From an uncultured Pseudomonadota bacterium (lineage in GTDB: Bacteria > Myxococcota_A > UBA796 > SXON01), in contig CAIUMM010000040.1 in the NCBI GenBank assembly GCA_903900265.1, forward strand, positions 19,912 to 83,911: DNA of 64,000 bases, in the 5' to 3' direction. Shown here one piece after another: positions 1 to 8,755 of the stretch. A model generated the notes under the pieces. It saw only the letters and a list, made by a program, of their open reading frames with translations, made no database searches and was not told the DNA's origin. Position 1 is the stretch's first letter. The number at the start of each line of letters is the position of its first letter. Position numbers and translations under genes: made by a program.

Positions 1-162
1 CTCGGCTCGCTCGCTGAGCACTCCTTTCGCGCGCTCTGGGAGGGCGCACGCGCACGAAACGAGCGTAAAAAGCACCGTGAAGGCACGTTTGACGGCGTGT
101 GCGCGAGCTGCGGTGGCATCAACTGGTACACGCTCGCGCCCGATGCCGCTCGCATCGGCTAA
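1..162 (+). CDS. C-terminal end of a probable radical SAM/SPASM-type protein (partial)
   Basis: An open frame enters from the left edge and stops with TAA at 160-162, leaving 53 codons. The visible tail reads LGSLAEHSFRALWEG, then a basic stretch, then VCASCGG. The pattern of a short 'gnl.e.sf.eiWng' segment followed by a basic helix and a CxxC pair is typical of the C-terminal auxiliary-cluster (SPASM) region of radical SAM enzymes. The catalytic domain lies outside the window, so substrate and pathway cannot be told. The next gene converges on it 17 bases downstream. Family assignment is inference from this short tail only. Confidence 0.5.
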   Translation, partial: LGSLAEHSFRALWEGARARNERKKHREGTFDGVCASCGGINWYTLAPDAARIG

Positions 163-179
163 ACGCGGAGCACGGTCGC

Positions 180-1958
180 TTACTCGACGTACATCGCGTC
201 GATCACCGACGCAAATTTCGCGTTCACGACGCTGCGTTTGATCTTCAACGACGGGGTCAACTCACCGGTCTCCACGGTGAACGGATCAGAGAGCACGGTG
301 AAGCGCTTGACTTGTTCAACCTGGGCAAACTCGGTGTTCATCGCGTCGATGCCCGCCTGGATCGCGGCTCGCGTCTGTGGTGAGGCGCGCAGCGCTTCCA
401 CGGTCGTGCCGGCCGCGGCGGCCGCTTTGATGAGCTGATCCGGGTCCAAGGTGAGCAGCGCCGACAAAAACTTGCGACGGTCTCCAATCAGCACAGCGTC
501 ACCGACCAGCGGGATCTGCTTCAACGCCGCTTCGATGTTTTTTGGCGCGATGTTCTTGCCGCCTGCTGTGATCAGGATGTCTTTTTTCCGACCGGTGATC
601 GTCAAGAACCCTTCGGCGTCCATCACCCCGAGATCCCCGGAGTGCAGCCACCCGTCGATCAAGCACTCTGCGGTCGCCGCTGGGTCTTTGAAGTAGCCGA
701 GGAACACATTGGGGCCGCGCAAGCAGATCTCGCCGTCCGCTGCGATCATCACGTCGCAGCCGGGAATAGCCGGCCCCACGGAACCAAACCGCGTGCGGTC
801 CATCGCGTTGAAGGTGGTCGGGCCCGAGCCTTCGCTCTGGCCGTAGACCTCCCGGATCGGGATGTCGAGGCTCGCGAAGAACTCCAGGATCTCCTTCGCG
901 ACCGGCGCGGCGCCGCTCACGCAGACGTAGGCTCGCCCGAGCCCCAGCGCCTCGCGCAGCTTGGAGTACACCAGCTTCTGAGCGATCTTGTACTGCACGC
1001 CAAGCAGAACGCCTGGTTCCTCGCCACGATTCTTCACGGTATGCACCGCAGTGCTGACCCCGCGGGCCCAACGCAGCAGCGTCGCTTTCGCGCCCTTCGC
1101 TTCGCCGAGCTTGCCGTTGACGCCCGCGTGAAACTTCTCCCAGATGCGCGGCACCGCGAAGATCACGTGGGGCTGGACCTCCTTGAGGTTGTCCGGGACC
1201 TTGGGGAGGCTCTCGGCAAAGTACACCTCGCCCCCCGCAGAGATCGGGATGTGCATCGAGAACATCTGCTCGGCGATGTGCGACAACGGCAGGTACGAAA
1301 GCGAGCACTGTCCGGGTTGAACCGGGACAAGATTCAACGCCGCGTCGGCGGTCCAGGTCAAGCTGCGCTGCGAGAGCATCACGCCCTTCGGCGGCCCGGT
1401 GGTCCCCGAGGTGTAGATGAGCGTCGCGACTTCATCCGCCTTCAAGGCGGCAAGTCGCTCGTCCAGCACGCTGTCCGGAATCGCATCTCCAGAGGCGAGG
1501 AGCTGCTCCCAGCTCATCGCGAGCGGATGATCCGCGACAAAGCCGCGCATGAACACCACACGGCGCAAGAGCGGAAGCTCGCCGAGTCGAGGCGCGATCT
1601 TGTCCCATTGTCCCTGATCCTCCAGCACCAGCACCGGCGCCTCGGCGTGGTTGACAATGTAGAGGATCTCCGAAGCGGAGCACGTGGTGTAGATGCCCGC
1701 TGGAGCCCCGCCGGCGCTCATCGCCGCAAGATCCGCGATCACCCATTCCGGACGATTGAAGCCGAGGATGCAGATGGTCTGACCCGGCGCGAAGCCCGCA
1801 GCGATCAGGCCGCGCGCGGCTCGACGCACCTGCAGCGCATACGCGCTCCACGACGAGGCCCTCCACGCGCCATCCACCTTCTCGTGAAAGGCAGGAAGAT
1901 CCGGGGTAGCGGCTGCACGCGCGGCCAAACGATGGGGAACCGAGTCGATGGTCGACAT
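180..1958 (-). CDS. Long-chain acyl-CoA synthetase (AMP-forming)
   Basis: A 592-residue ANL-superfamily adenylating enzyme that activates fatty acids to acyl-CoA through an acyl-AMP intermediate, probably cytoplasmic or membrane-associated. The P-loop-like motif YTSGTTGPPKGVM lies near residue 185, the YGQSEGSG motif near 370, the GWLHSGDLG hinge-region motif near 435, and GRKKDILITAGGKNIAP near 455. This order and length match FadD15/FACS-type enzymes with the long-chain signature. ATG at 1958 gives the expected N-terminus, although no strong ribosome site precedes it. It diverges from the phosphatase gene across a 135-base gap in which I see no convincing promoter. Chain-length preference cannot be read from the sequence. 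Confidence 0.9.
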   Translation of the reverse strand: MSTIDSVPHRLAARAAATPDLPAFHEKVDGAWRASSWSAYALQVRRAARGLIAAGFAPGQTICILGFNRPEWVIADLAAMSAGGAPAGIYTTCSASEILYIVNHAEAPVLVLEDQGQWDKIAPRLGELPLLRRVVFMRGFVADHPLAMSWEQLLASGDAIPDSVLDERLAALKADEVATLIYTSGTTGPPKGVMLSQRSLTWTADAALNLVPVQPGQCSLSYLPLSHIAEQMFSMHIPISAGGEVYFAESLPKVPDNLKEVQPHVIFAVPRIWEKFHAGVNGKLGEAKGAKATLLRWARGVSTAVHTVKNRGEEPGVLLGVQYKIAQKLVYSKLREALGLGRAYVCVSGAAPVAKEILEFFASLDIPIREVYGQSEGSGPTTFNAMDRTRFGSVGPAIPGCDVMIAADGEICLRGPNVFLGYFKDPAATAECLIDGWLHSGDLGVMDAEGFLTITGRKKDILITAGGKNIAPKNIEAALKQIPLVGDAVLIGDRRKFLSALLTLDPDQLIKAAAAAGTTVEALRASPQTRAAIQAGIDAMNTEFAQVEQVKRFTVLSDPFTVETGELTPSLKIKRSVVNAKFASVIDAMYVE

Positions 1959-2093
1959 CGGCCAAGGCTAATCCCTTCGGAGCCCGGCCGTCGCCCGCGC
2001 CCCGCGGAGACCACGCCAGTCACCGAACAATGTACGCAAAGGGCTTGCGTAGGTTCGCCGCCGGGCTATCGCTCCCTCGCTGAGGACAAGACC

Positions 2094-2858
2094 ATGGCAG
2101 GGCGCACTTTTGTGATCGGAGACGTCCACGGCGACATCCGAGCCCTACGCGACCTCTGGGGCATGCTCCCGCCGTTGGACGCGAAAGACACCGTGGTGTT
2201 TTTGGGAGACTACGTAGACCGTGGCCCGGACTCGGCGGGCGTGGTTGAATTCGTGCGTATCGAGGTGCCAAGTCGCTGCGCCGCGCACATCGTCGCCCTG
2301 CGCGGAAACCACGAGGACGCCTGGCTGAGGGCGATCGATGAGGGGTTCGCCGGGTTTACCGAGCCGCCCCAAAACGGCGCGCTCGCCTGTCTGCGCAGCT
2401 ACGCAGGGGGCCCGGCGCCGCGGCGGGGCGAATTGCCAACCGCCGCGGAGGCAGAGCTTCTCCCGCGGGGCCAGTTCTACCCCGCCGAGGTCGTGGCATG
2501 GATGCGCGCATTACCCTTCTGGTTCGAGGACGAACACGCGATCTACGTGCACGCCGGCGTCCCGTGGAACGGGGAGCGTTGGCTGCATCCCCGCGAGGTC
2601 GAGCCCGCGACCCCACTCCTTTGGCTGCGTACGCGCGCGTTTTTTACCGACTACCGCGGTAAAACCATGGTCGTCGGCCACACGACGACCGGAATGCTTC
2701 CGCCTGAGCTCTCGAATTTCACCCCGGAAGACCCCACCGACCTGTGGGCGGGTCCATGCGTGTACGCGCTGGACACCGGCGCAGGAAAAGGGGGATTTCT
2801 GACTGCATTGGAGCTGCCCGCGCTCCACGTCTACGAATCCCGCAGGGCTGCGCAATGA
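2094..2858 (+). CDS. Calcineurin-like serine/threonine protein phosphatase
   Basis: A 254-residue PPP-family metallophosphoesterase. The metal-site motifs appear in order: GDVHG near residue 9, GDYVDRGPDS near 39, RGNHED near 66, and a late GHTTT near 200. Enzymes of this type use two metal ions to remove phosphate from proteins or dinucleotides; the short bacterial PrpA-like versions are usually protein phosphatases, while ApaH-like members cut Ap4A. I favour a protein phosphatase, but the substrate is not shown. The ATG at 2094 is preceded by GAGG with an 8-base spacing. A much longer frame runs upstream of this ATG, but it is antisense to the acyl-CoA synthetase and is not real. The gene stands alone upstream of the A2M gene. 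Confidence 0.85.
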   Translation: MAGRTFVIGDVHGDIRALRDLWGMLPPLDAKDTVVFLGDYVDRGPDSAGVVEFVRIEVPSRCAAHIVALRGNHEDAWLRAIDEGFAGFTEPPQNGALACLRSYAGGPAPRRGELPTAAEAELLPRGQFYPAEVVAWMRALPFWFEDEHAIYVHAGVPWNGERWLHPREVEPATPLLWLRTRAFFTDYRGKTMVVGHTTTGMLPPELSNFTPEDPTDLWAGPCVYALDTGAGKGGFLTALELPALHVYESRRAAQ

Positions 2859-2881
2859 ATCGTAGAATCAATCGTAGAATC
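2858..2881. repeat. Two tandem copies of a 12-base unit
   Basis: AATCGTAGAATC occurs twice in direct succession, starting on the last base of the phosphatase stop codon, and a degenerate third copy (AACCGCAG) follows. A related string (CTACGAATCCCGCAG) lies just upstream inside the phosphatase end. It sits at the head of the 193-base gap before the A2M gene. No function is evident; replication slippage is the simplest origin. Confidence 0.6.
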
Positions 2882-2975
2882 AACCGCAGCTCGCAGCGCT
2901 GCGCACACGAGCCGGGTCGTCCCAAGCCCGGCGCTACACCTGCAAACCCAGGCCAAAGGCTGCACCGCGACCGCC

Positions 2976-3004
2976 TTGACGGGTCCTACACCGCTCCCTG
3001 AATT
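2976..3004 (+). promoter_or_regulatory. Possible sigma-70-type promoter for the A2M-pbpC operon
   Basis: TTGACG (2976-2981) is separated by 17 bases from TGAATT (2999-3004), 47 bases before the A2M start codon. The -35 box matches TTGACA in five of six positions, whereas the -10 box matches TATAAT in only three. The rest of the 2859-3051 gap holds the tandem repeat and GC-rich sequence without other recognisable signals. Confidence 0.3.
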
Positions 3005-3051
3005 TCCGGCGCGCCTTTTGCTTTGCCAGCCGACGCCCCTCCGAGGTCCTG

Positions 3052-6000
3052 ATGTCTCTCTCCGTTCGTTCGTTGATGTACTCGCTCACCGCCGCCTCGC
3101 TCACCGCCGCCTCGCTCAGCGTGGCGCTGCTTGGATGCTCCGGAGGCACGTCCTCCTCCATCAGCGACGTCCTGACCCCCGACGCGCCGATGCCCGCAGA
3201 CGTTCAGGAACTTGCGTTCGCGTTTCGCACCCGCGGGCCCGACGGCGCGCTCCCCGCCAGCCTCGCGTTTCATGCGAACCTCCCGATCTTCAAGGCCGGC
3301 AGCGTCGGGAAGCCCCCGCCCGAAGGCACCGAGATCGTGCTTGATCCTCCCGTCGCTGGCACGCTGTCCGTGGAGGATCGCACCTCGGTGGTGTTCACGC
3401 CCTCCGAGCCGCTCCGCCCCGACACCACCTACAAGGTGCGCCTTGCCAAGATCGGAGGCGCTGAGTCCTTTGCATGGATGAAGGATTGGAAAGAGCGCAA
3501 CGCCGAATTCACTACGCCCGCGTTCGCCCTGCTGCGCGCGGCGGTGACCGGGTGGGACGCCAAGAAGAGCAGCGCGACCATCTCCGTGGCGTTCTCAGGC
3601 CCAGTAGACGCCCAAGACGTGGCGCAGCACATCGACCTCCGCAGCAGCAAGCGCGTGCTGCGGCCCGTCGTTGAAGCGGGGGACACCGCCAACGTCGTAA
3701 ACCTCGTGCTCTCGGGCCCCGAGCTCGGCTTGTCCGAGGGAGACGACCTGGACCTGACGCTGAGCGAAGGCGTCGCGCTCTCGAACGACACCACCGGCAA
3801 CGCCCCGACGGCGCCGGCCAAGACCGTGCGCGTAGTCCTCGCCGAGCCGGGGCCCGTGGTCAGCCTCGCCGCCGTCAAGATGCGCGAGGGCATGAACGGG
3901 TTTTACGTCGATGTCTACTGCGACGACGAGGCGGTCACCGAAAAACGTTGGTTCTGGGACCGGGAGACCTACGAGGAATACCGCATCTCCACCCGATGCG
4001 CGTTGGACGAAGCCAGCATCGCCCATCAGGTGCACGTCTCCGTCGACGGAAAAGACACCCCGATCAGCGTCTCGGCGTCGGACACCGGCTTCCGGGTGTT
4101 TGGCGCGTTCCCCTTCGGACAGCTCACCCTGCGCATCGATCCCGGGGCGCGCACGCTGGACGGAGGCGTGTTCAACACCGCCGTCGACAAAACCCTCGAT
4201 GTGCCGCATCGCGCGCCGCGTATCGACTTTGCGAGCCAGGGTCGGTACCTCCCGCACTCGGCGTGGACCTCGCTGGCGGTGCAGCACACCAACCTGCCGG
4301 CGGTGCGGCTGACCGTTCGGCACGTGCCCGAAGAGAACGTGATCTTCTGGATGAGCGGCGCCGAACCCGCCGACGCGCGCACCGCGAACGTCGAGCTGTG
4401 CACCGACATCGCGCTCTCCGCGCCGATGGACGAGCGCACCACCTCGTGGATCGACGTGGGGTCGCTGTTGCCCGACGCCAGCAGCGGCGTGTACGAGATC
4501 GCGCTCCAGCAAGTCGACCCCGCGCCCGAGGATCCCAACTCCGCGGAGGACGACGACGACGCATCCGACACCGGCCACCGATGGCGCGCCCCGGCGCAGT
4601 TCGCCAACGCGCAAGCCGTCTCCCGCATCCTGCTGACCGACATGCACCTCGTCGCGAAGGTCAACAGCGCAGATGCCACGCACGGCTGGGCGACCTCCGT
4701 GGACGTATGGACCATCGACGTGCACACCAACCAGGCGGTGTCCGGCGCGAACGTGTCCTTGGTGCGCCCCAGCGGTCAGGTGGTCGGCAAGTGTAGCACC
4801 GGCGGGGACGGGCACTGCGTGGTCGAGCTGCCCGCGGACGGCGTCGATCCCACCGAACCGATGGCGCTGATCGCGCGCAACGGCAAAGACTACACCTACC
4901 TGAAATTCAGTGATCTAAAGCTTCAAGTTCCTCAGGACACCGCGGGCGACACCGGCGTCGAAGCCCCGTACCGGGCCGCGCTGTGGACCGAGCGCGGCGT
5001 GTACCGGCCCGGCGACACCGCGCATCTCGCCGTGCTGGTTCGCGGCGCCGATCACCTCGCGCCGTCGCCCGCGCTGCCGATGGCGCTTCGGCTCTACGAC
5101 CCCACCGGAAAAGAGCTCCGCAAGCAGGTCGTGGACGCCAACGAAGCCGGCCTCGCAAGCTGGGACATCGCGTTCGGAGACTGGGCGACCACCGGCTCCT
5201 ACCGCGTCGCTGCGGAGATCGGCGGCAAGGTCGCTGGAACTGTAGGCTTCAATGTCGAAGAGTTCGTGCCTGAGCGCCTTCGCGTGACCGCGACGCCCAC
5301 GGCCGACAACGCGCTCGCGACCGACGTCGCCAAGGTGGACGTGCAAGGCGACTGGCTGTTCGGTGGTGCCGCAGCAGGCTCTCGCGTGGAGCTGGGCTGC
5401 CAAATCGCCCCGGGGGCGTTCACCGCCAAGGGCATGACCGACTACCACTTTGGACCTACCGTCGTCGACGGCGAATCCGCGCCCCGGCCGATCACCCTCG
5501 GCACCGCGGAAGGCACGCTGGACGAAGCCGGCCACGCGCAGCTCACCTGCCCCACCGCAGCCGGCGCAAGCGGGCTGAGCGGGCCGGGAACGCTGGTCGC
5601 GCGCGCCGCGGTTTTTGAGGGCGACAGCGGGCGCACCACGGTCTCCGAGGCGAAGGTCGCGGTGCACCCCGAGCGCGCTTACGTCGGCCTGCGCGGCCCC
5701 CAGAAGGTCCAGGTCGGCCATGCGATGACCGTGGACGGCGTGGTCGTAGACTGGAACGGCAAGCCGGTCCCCGGCACGTCCAAGGTGGAGCTCTCCCTGC
5801 TCCGCCTCGAAGAAGAGATCGGCTGGGTCTGGGACTATGAGAGCAATGAGAGCGTGTACCGACGCACCCCGCGGCGCGCCAAAGAGGCCAGCATGGCCGT
5901 GGTCGCGACCGACGGCGTGTTCCACGCCGAGCTGACCCCCAACGAGGACGCGGCGGGCTGGATCGTCGTCGCGAAGTTCGGAAAGTCCAACACCGAGCTG

Positions 6001-8748
6001 AAGCTGGACAGCGGGACCCGGCGTTGGTGGTGGGCAAACTGGGATGCATCGGTAGACCAGACGCCCCGCGCCCAGATGCCGACGCCGTTGGTGCTCGACC
6101 TCCCCGAGAGCGCGTCCGTCGACGCGGACGTCACCGTGAACACGAAGGCGCCGTATGCCGGTCGCGTATTGTGGACGGTGGAGGCGGATTCGGTGATTCG
6201 CAGCGAGTGGGTCGACGTGACCGCAGGCCCGATCTCGTGGACCTTCCCCGTAGACAGCTTCCGGCCGAATGTGTACGTGTCGGCGTTGCTCGTGAAGGAT
6301 CCGCATCTGGAGTCCCAGGCTGCGTTTATGCCGGACCGAGCCTTCGGCGTCGCCAACCTGCGCATCGTGCCCAAGCAGTTCACGCTGCCGCTCAAGCTGA
6401 CGGTACCCAATGAGGTTCGCCCTCAAAACAACCTCACGGTTCAGGTCGACACCGGACCGCTTCAGGAGCCCGGCTTCGTCACCATCGCCGCGGTGGACGA
6501 AGGCATCCTCTCGTTGACGAAGTTCGCCGATCCCGACCCGGCGCTCGCGATCTTCGCGCGCCGTGCCCTCGGGGTCACCAGCTACGAGACCGTAGGTTGG
6601 ACCTTGCTCTCCCAGCCCGGTGGCGCGGGACGTCGAACCGGCGGCGACGCCTCCGGCGCCGGCAAGCGCGTGCAGATGGTGCGCCCGGTAGCGCTGTGGA
6701 GCGGCGTCATCCCGGTGCCGACCAGCGGAAAAGTCACGGTTACCCTGCCTGTTCCGAGCTACCGCGGCTCATTGCACGTGATGGGCGTCGCGACCACCCG
6801 CTCGCGCATGGGCCACGCCAGCGCCGAGGTCGCGGTTCGTGACCCGTTGACGCTGATGGCGACGCTGCCGCGCTTCCTGACCGTAGGAGACGTCGCGCAG
6901 GTGCCCGTGCAGATCACCAACCTCACCGGCAGCGCTCAAGACGTGCAGGTGCAGATGAACGTGACCGAAGCCAGCTCTGAAGCCGACCTCGCGTATGTGG
7001 ACGTCAGCGGCCGCAGCCCCGCGATCGCGCTTGGTGGCGCTCAGACCGGGCGTCTCAAGCTGGCTGCCAACGCAACCGGCACGCTGGTGTTCCAGTTGGC
7101 CGGGCGCTCCGGCCCGGGCGCCGCTCGCGTCGACATCAAAGCGACCGCCGGCAAAGAGGTCTCCACTGACCACTTCGACGTCCCCGTCGAGCTCGCCGAT
7201 CCCGAAGCCACCGAGACCGTTCGCATCCCGCTGGGCTCCTCCCCCGCGTCGCTGCAGAGCGCGCTCTCCGGATGGAAGCCCGGCACCGAGCAGACCCAGG
7301 TTTGGGTGACCACGAACCCCTACGCGCAGGCGTTCGCGCATCTGCGTCACCTCATCCATTACCCCTACGGATGCATCGAGCAGACCTCTTCGAGCGCGCG
7401 GCCGCTGCTGTACGCACGGGAGCTGATCAGCAAGGCCGCACCGAGCTCGGTGCGCGGCCAGCAGATCGAAGCGATGGTGCAAGCAGGGATCGATCGCGTG
7501 CTCGGCATGCAGACCCCGTCGGGCGGGTTCTCGTACTGGCCGGGTGGTCAGGAGCCGGTGGTGTGGGGCAGCGCCTACGCCGTCCACTTCCTGCTGGACG
7601 CCCACCAAGCCGGGTACAGTGTACCGAAGGCAGACCTCGATGACGCCGTCCGCTGGCTGGGTCAAGAGCTGGATCGCAGCCACAACAGCGACGATGACCG
7701 GGCGTACGTGCATTACGTGCTCGCACGCGCCGGTCAGCCTCAGATGGCCGCCGCCCAACGGCTGCTGGACAGGCTCGTCCCCGCGTCTACCCGAGACGAG
7801 ACGATCTACGAGCTGCAAGCAGCGATCTGGCTTGCTGGCGACCACCGCTACGAGAGCGCGCTGAAGCACCCCAACACCAAGCTGAACGCCAAGCGCGCGA
7901 ACGATTGGACGTTCTGGTCTGGGCTCCGCGAGCGCGGCTTCCAGCTCGCGATCTTTCGCGATCTGTTCGGCACCGACGCCGCGGGCCAGCCGCTCGCGAA
8001 CGCCGTGGCCGCCGGCTTGACCGGCGCGGCGAACAGCGACTCGTACACCACGCAGGAGCTGGCGTGGGGCCTGACCGGGCTGGCCAAGTCGATGAGCACC
8101 GCCGCCGAAGACATCAGCGCGACGCTCACCGCCGGCGGCGCGGTGCAAAAGCCCACCGCGCCCAACAGCGGGATCTGGCTGCTCGCGCGGCCCACGTTGC
8201 TCCCAAGCGGCGTCAGCGTCCAGGGCAAGGCTGGACAGTTCGCGGTGGTGACCACCCGCGGGAACCGCATCTCCGGCCCGAAGCTTTGGGGCGGAGAGGG
8301 CATCACGATCACCCGCAAGTGGAAGGACGCCTCGGGAGCGGACGTCAATCCCGCGGCGTTGTCGCTGGGCACGCTGTTCTACGTTGACATCACCGTGCAG
8401 AACACCACGCACGCCGAGCTGCAAAACATCGCCCTCACCGACCGCATCCCGGCGTCCTGGGAGATCGAGAACCCCCGACTGGGTCGCGGCGCGCTGCCCG
8501 AGTGGGCGGATCCGGACAGCTTGTGGGCCACGGACAACCTGAACGTACGCGACGACCGCGTGGAGCTGTTTGGCACGCTGCCAGCGACCGACGCCGTGCA
8601 CGTGATCTACGCGGTGCGCGCCACCTTCGCGGGCACGTTCCGCCTGCCGGACGTGAGCGCCGAGGCGATGTACAACCCGACCCTCTGGGCGCGCAGCCCG
8701 GGCGGACCGGTGATCGTCGAAGGCCCTTGGGCGGGCAACGTGTTGTAG
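3052..8748 (+). CDS. yfhM: Bacterial alpha-2-macroglobulin, thioester-containing lipoprotein
   Basis: A 1898-residue periplasmic protease-trapping protein. A signal peptide ends in a lipobox (SVALLGC, Cys near residue 29), so it should be lipid-anchored. Macroglobulin (MG) beta-domains fill the N-terminal 1100 residues, with a bait-region stretch around 870-1000. The thioester motif C-I-E-Q lies at residues 1441-1444 within HYPYGCIEQTSS, inside the alpha-helical complement-like domain, and a receptor-binding-like domain ends the protein. Bacterial A2Ms trap attacking proteases that cut the bait and then bind them through the thioester. ATG at 3052 has GAGG five bases upstream. The pbpC gene starts 7 bases after the stop, the classic arrangement in which wall repair is paired with protease defence. 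Confidence 0.95.
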   Translation: MSLSVRSLMYSLTAASLTAASLSVALLGCSGGTSSSISDVLTPDAPMPADVQELAFAFRTRGPDGALPASLAFHANLPIFKAGSVGKPPPEGTEIVLDPPVAGTLSVEDRTSVVFTPSEPLRPDTTYKVRLAKIGGAESFAWMKDWKERNAEFTTPAFALLRAAVTGWDAKKSSATISVAFSGPVDAQDVAQHIDLRSSKRVLRPVVEAGDTANVVNLVLSGPELGLSEGDDLDLTLSEGVALSNDTTGNAPTAPAKTVRVVLAEPGPVVSLAAVKMREGMNGFYVDVYCDDEAVTEKRWFWDRETYEEYRISTRCALDEASIAHQVHVSVDGKDTPISVSASDTGFRVFGAFPFGQLTLRIDPGARTLDGGVFNTAVDKTLDVPHRAPRIDFASQGRYLPHSAWTSLAVQHTNLPAVRLTVRHVPEENVIFWMSGAEPADARTANVELCTDIALSAPMDERTTSWIDVGSLLPDASSGVYEIALQQVDPAPEDPNSAEDDDDASDTGHRWRAPAQFANAQAVSRILLTDMHLVAKVNSADATHGWATSVDVWTIDVHTNQAVSGANVSLVRPSGQVVGKCSTGGDGHCVVELPADGVDPTEPMALIARNGKDYTYLKFSDLKLQVPQDTAGDTGVEAPYRAALWTERGVYRPGDTAHLAVLVRGADHLAPSPALPMALRLYDPTGKELRKQVVDANEAGLASWDIAFGDWATTGSYRVAAEIGGKVAGTVGFNVEEFVPERLRVTATPTADNALATDVAKVDVQGDWLFGGAAAGSRVELGCQIAPGAFTAKGMTDYHFGPTVVDGESAPRPITLGTAEGTLDEAGHAQLTCPTAAGASGLSGPGTLVARAAVFEGDSGRTTVSEAKVAVHPERAYVGLRGPQKVQVGHAMTVDGVVVDWNGKPVPGTSKVELSLLRLEEEIGWVWDYESNESVYRRTPRRAKEASMAVVATDGVFHAELTPNEDAAGWIVVAKFGKSNTELKLDSGTRRWWWANWDASVDQTPRAQMPTPLVLDLPESASVDADVTVNTKAPYAGRVLWTVEADSVIRSEWVDVTAGPISWTFPVDSFRPNVYVSALLVKDPHLESQAAFMPDRAFGVANLRIVPKQFTLPLKLTVPNEVRPQNNLTVQVDTGPLQEPGFVTIAAVDEGILSLTKFADPDPALAIFARRALGVTSYETVGWTLLSQPGGAGRRTGGDASGAGKRVQMVRPVALWSGVIPVPTSGKVTVTLPVPSYRGSLHVMGVATTRSRMGHASAEVAVRDPLTLMATLPRFLTVGDVAQVPVQITNLTGSAQDVQVQMNVTEASSEADLAYVDVSGRSPAIALGGAQTGRLKLAANATGTLVFQLAGRSGPGAARVDIKATAGKEVSTDHFDVPVELADPEATETVRIPLGSSPASLQSALSGWKPGTEQTQVWVTTNPYAQAFAHLRHLIHYPYGCIEQTSSSARPLLYARELISKAAPSSVRGQQIEAMVQAGIDRVLGMQTPSGGFSYWPGGQEPVVWGSAYAVHFLLDAHQAGYSVPKADLDDAVRWLGQELDRSHNSDDDRAYVHYVLARAGQPQMAAAQRLLDRLVPASTRDETIYELQAAIWLAGDHRYESALKHPNTKLNAKRANDWTFWSGLRERGFQLAIFRDLFGTDAAGQPLANAVAAGLTGAANSDSYTTQELAWGLTGLAKSMSTAAEDISATLTAGGAVQKPTAPNSGIWLLARPTLLPSGVSVQGKAGQFAVVTTRGNRISGPKLWGGEGITITRKWKDASGADVNPAALSLGTLFYVDITVQNTTHAELQNIALTDRIPASWEIENPRLGRGALPEWADPDSLWATDNLNVRDDRVELFGTLPATDAVHVIYAVRATFAGTFRLPDVSAEAMYNPTLWARSPGGPVIVEGPWAGNVL
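3081..3110 (+). repeat. Tandem 15-base repeat inside the A2M signal peptide
   Basis: The 15-base unit CTCGCTCACCGCCGC occurs at 3081-3095 and again at 3096-3110, with a partial third copy beginning at 3111. It encodes the SLTAA-SLTAA-SLS part of the hydrophobic signal segment. Copy number could vary by slippage and so change signal-peptide length without shifting the frame, but this is inference. Confidence 0.7.
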
Positions 8749-8755
8749 CGCGCCG

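Noticed and set aside
642..2093. A long open frame antisense to the acyl-CoA synthetase that runs into the phosphatase gene
   Set aside because: The phosphatase begins at ATG 2094 with a good ribosome site. The upstream part is opposite a clear enzyme gene and has the Arg/Ala/Gly-rich composition expected of GC-rich antisense frames.
2858..2881. Tandem repeat considered as a CRISPR or attachment site
   Set aside because: Two adjacent 12-base copies without spacers, cas genes or an integrase nearby.
2855..3001. A 48-codon frame starting ATGA at the phosphatase stop
   Set aside because: It is made from the tandem repeat (MNRRINRRINR), has no motif, and is likely by-product sequence. A real small peptide cannot be excluded, but nothing supports it.
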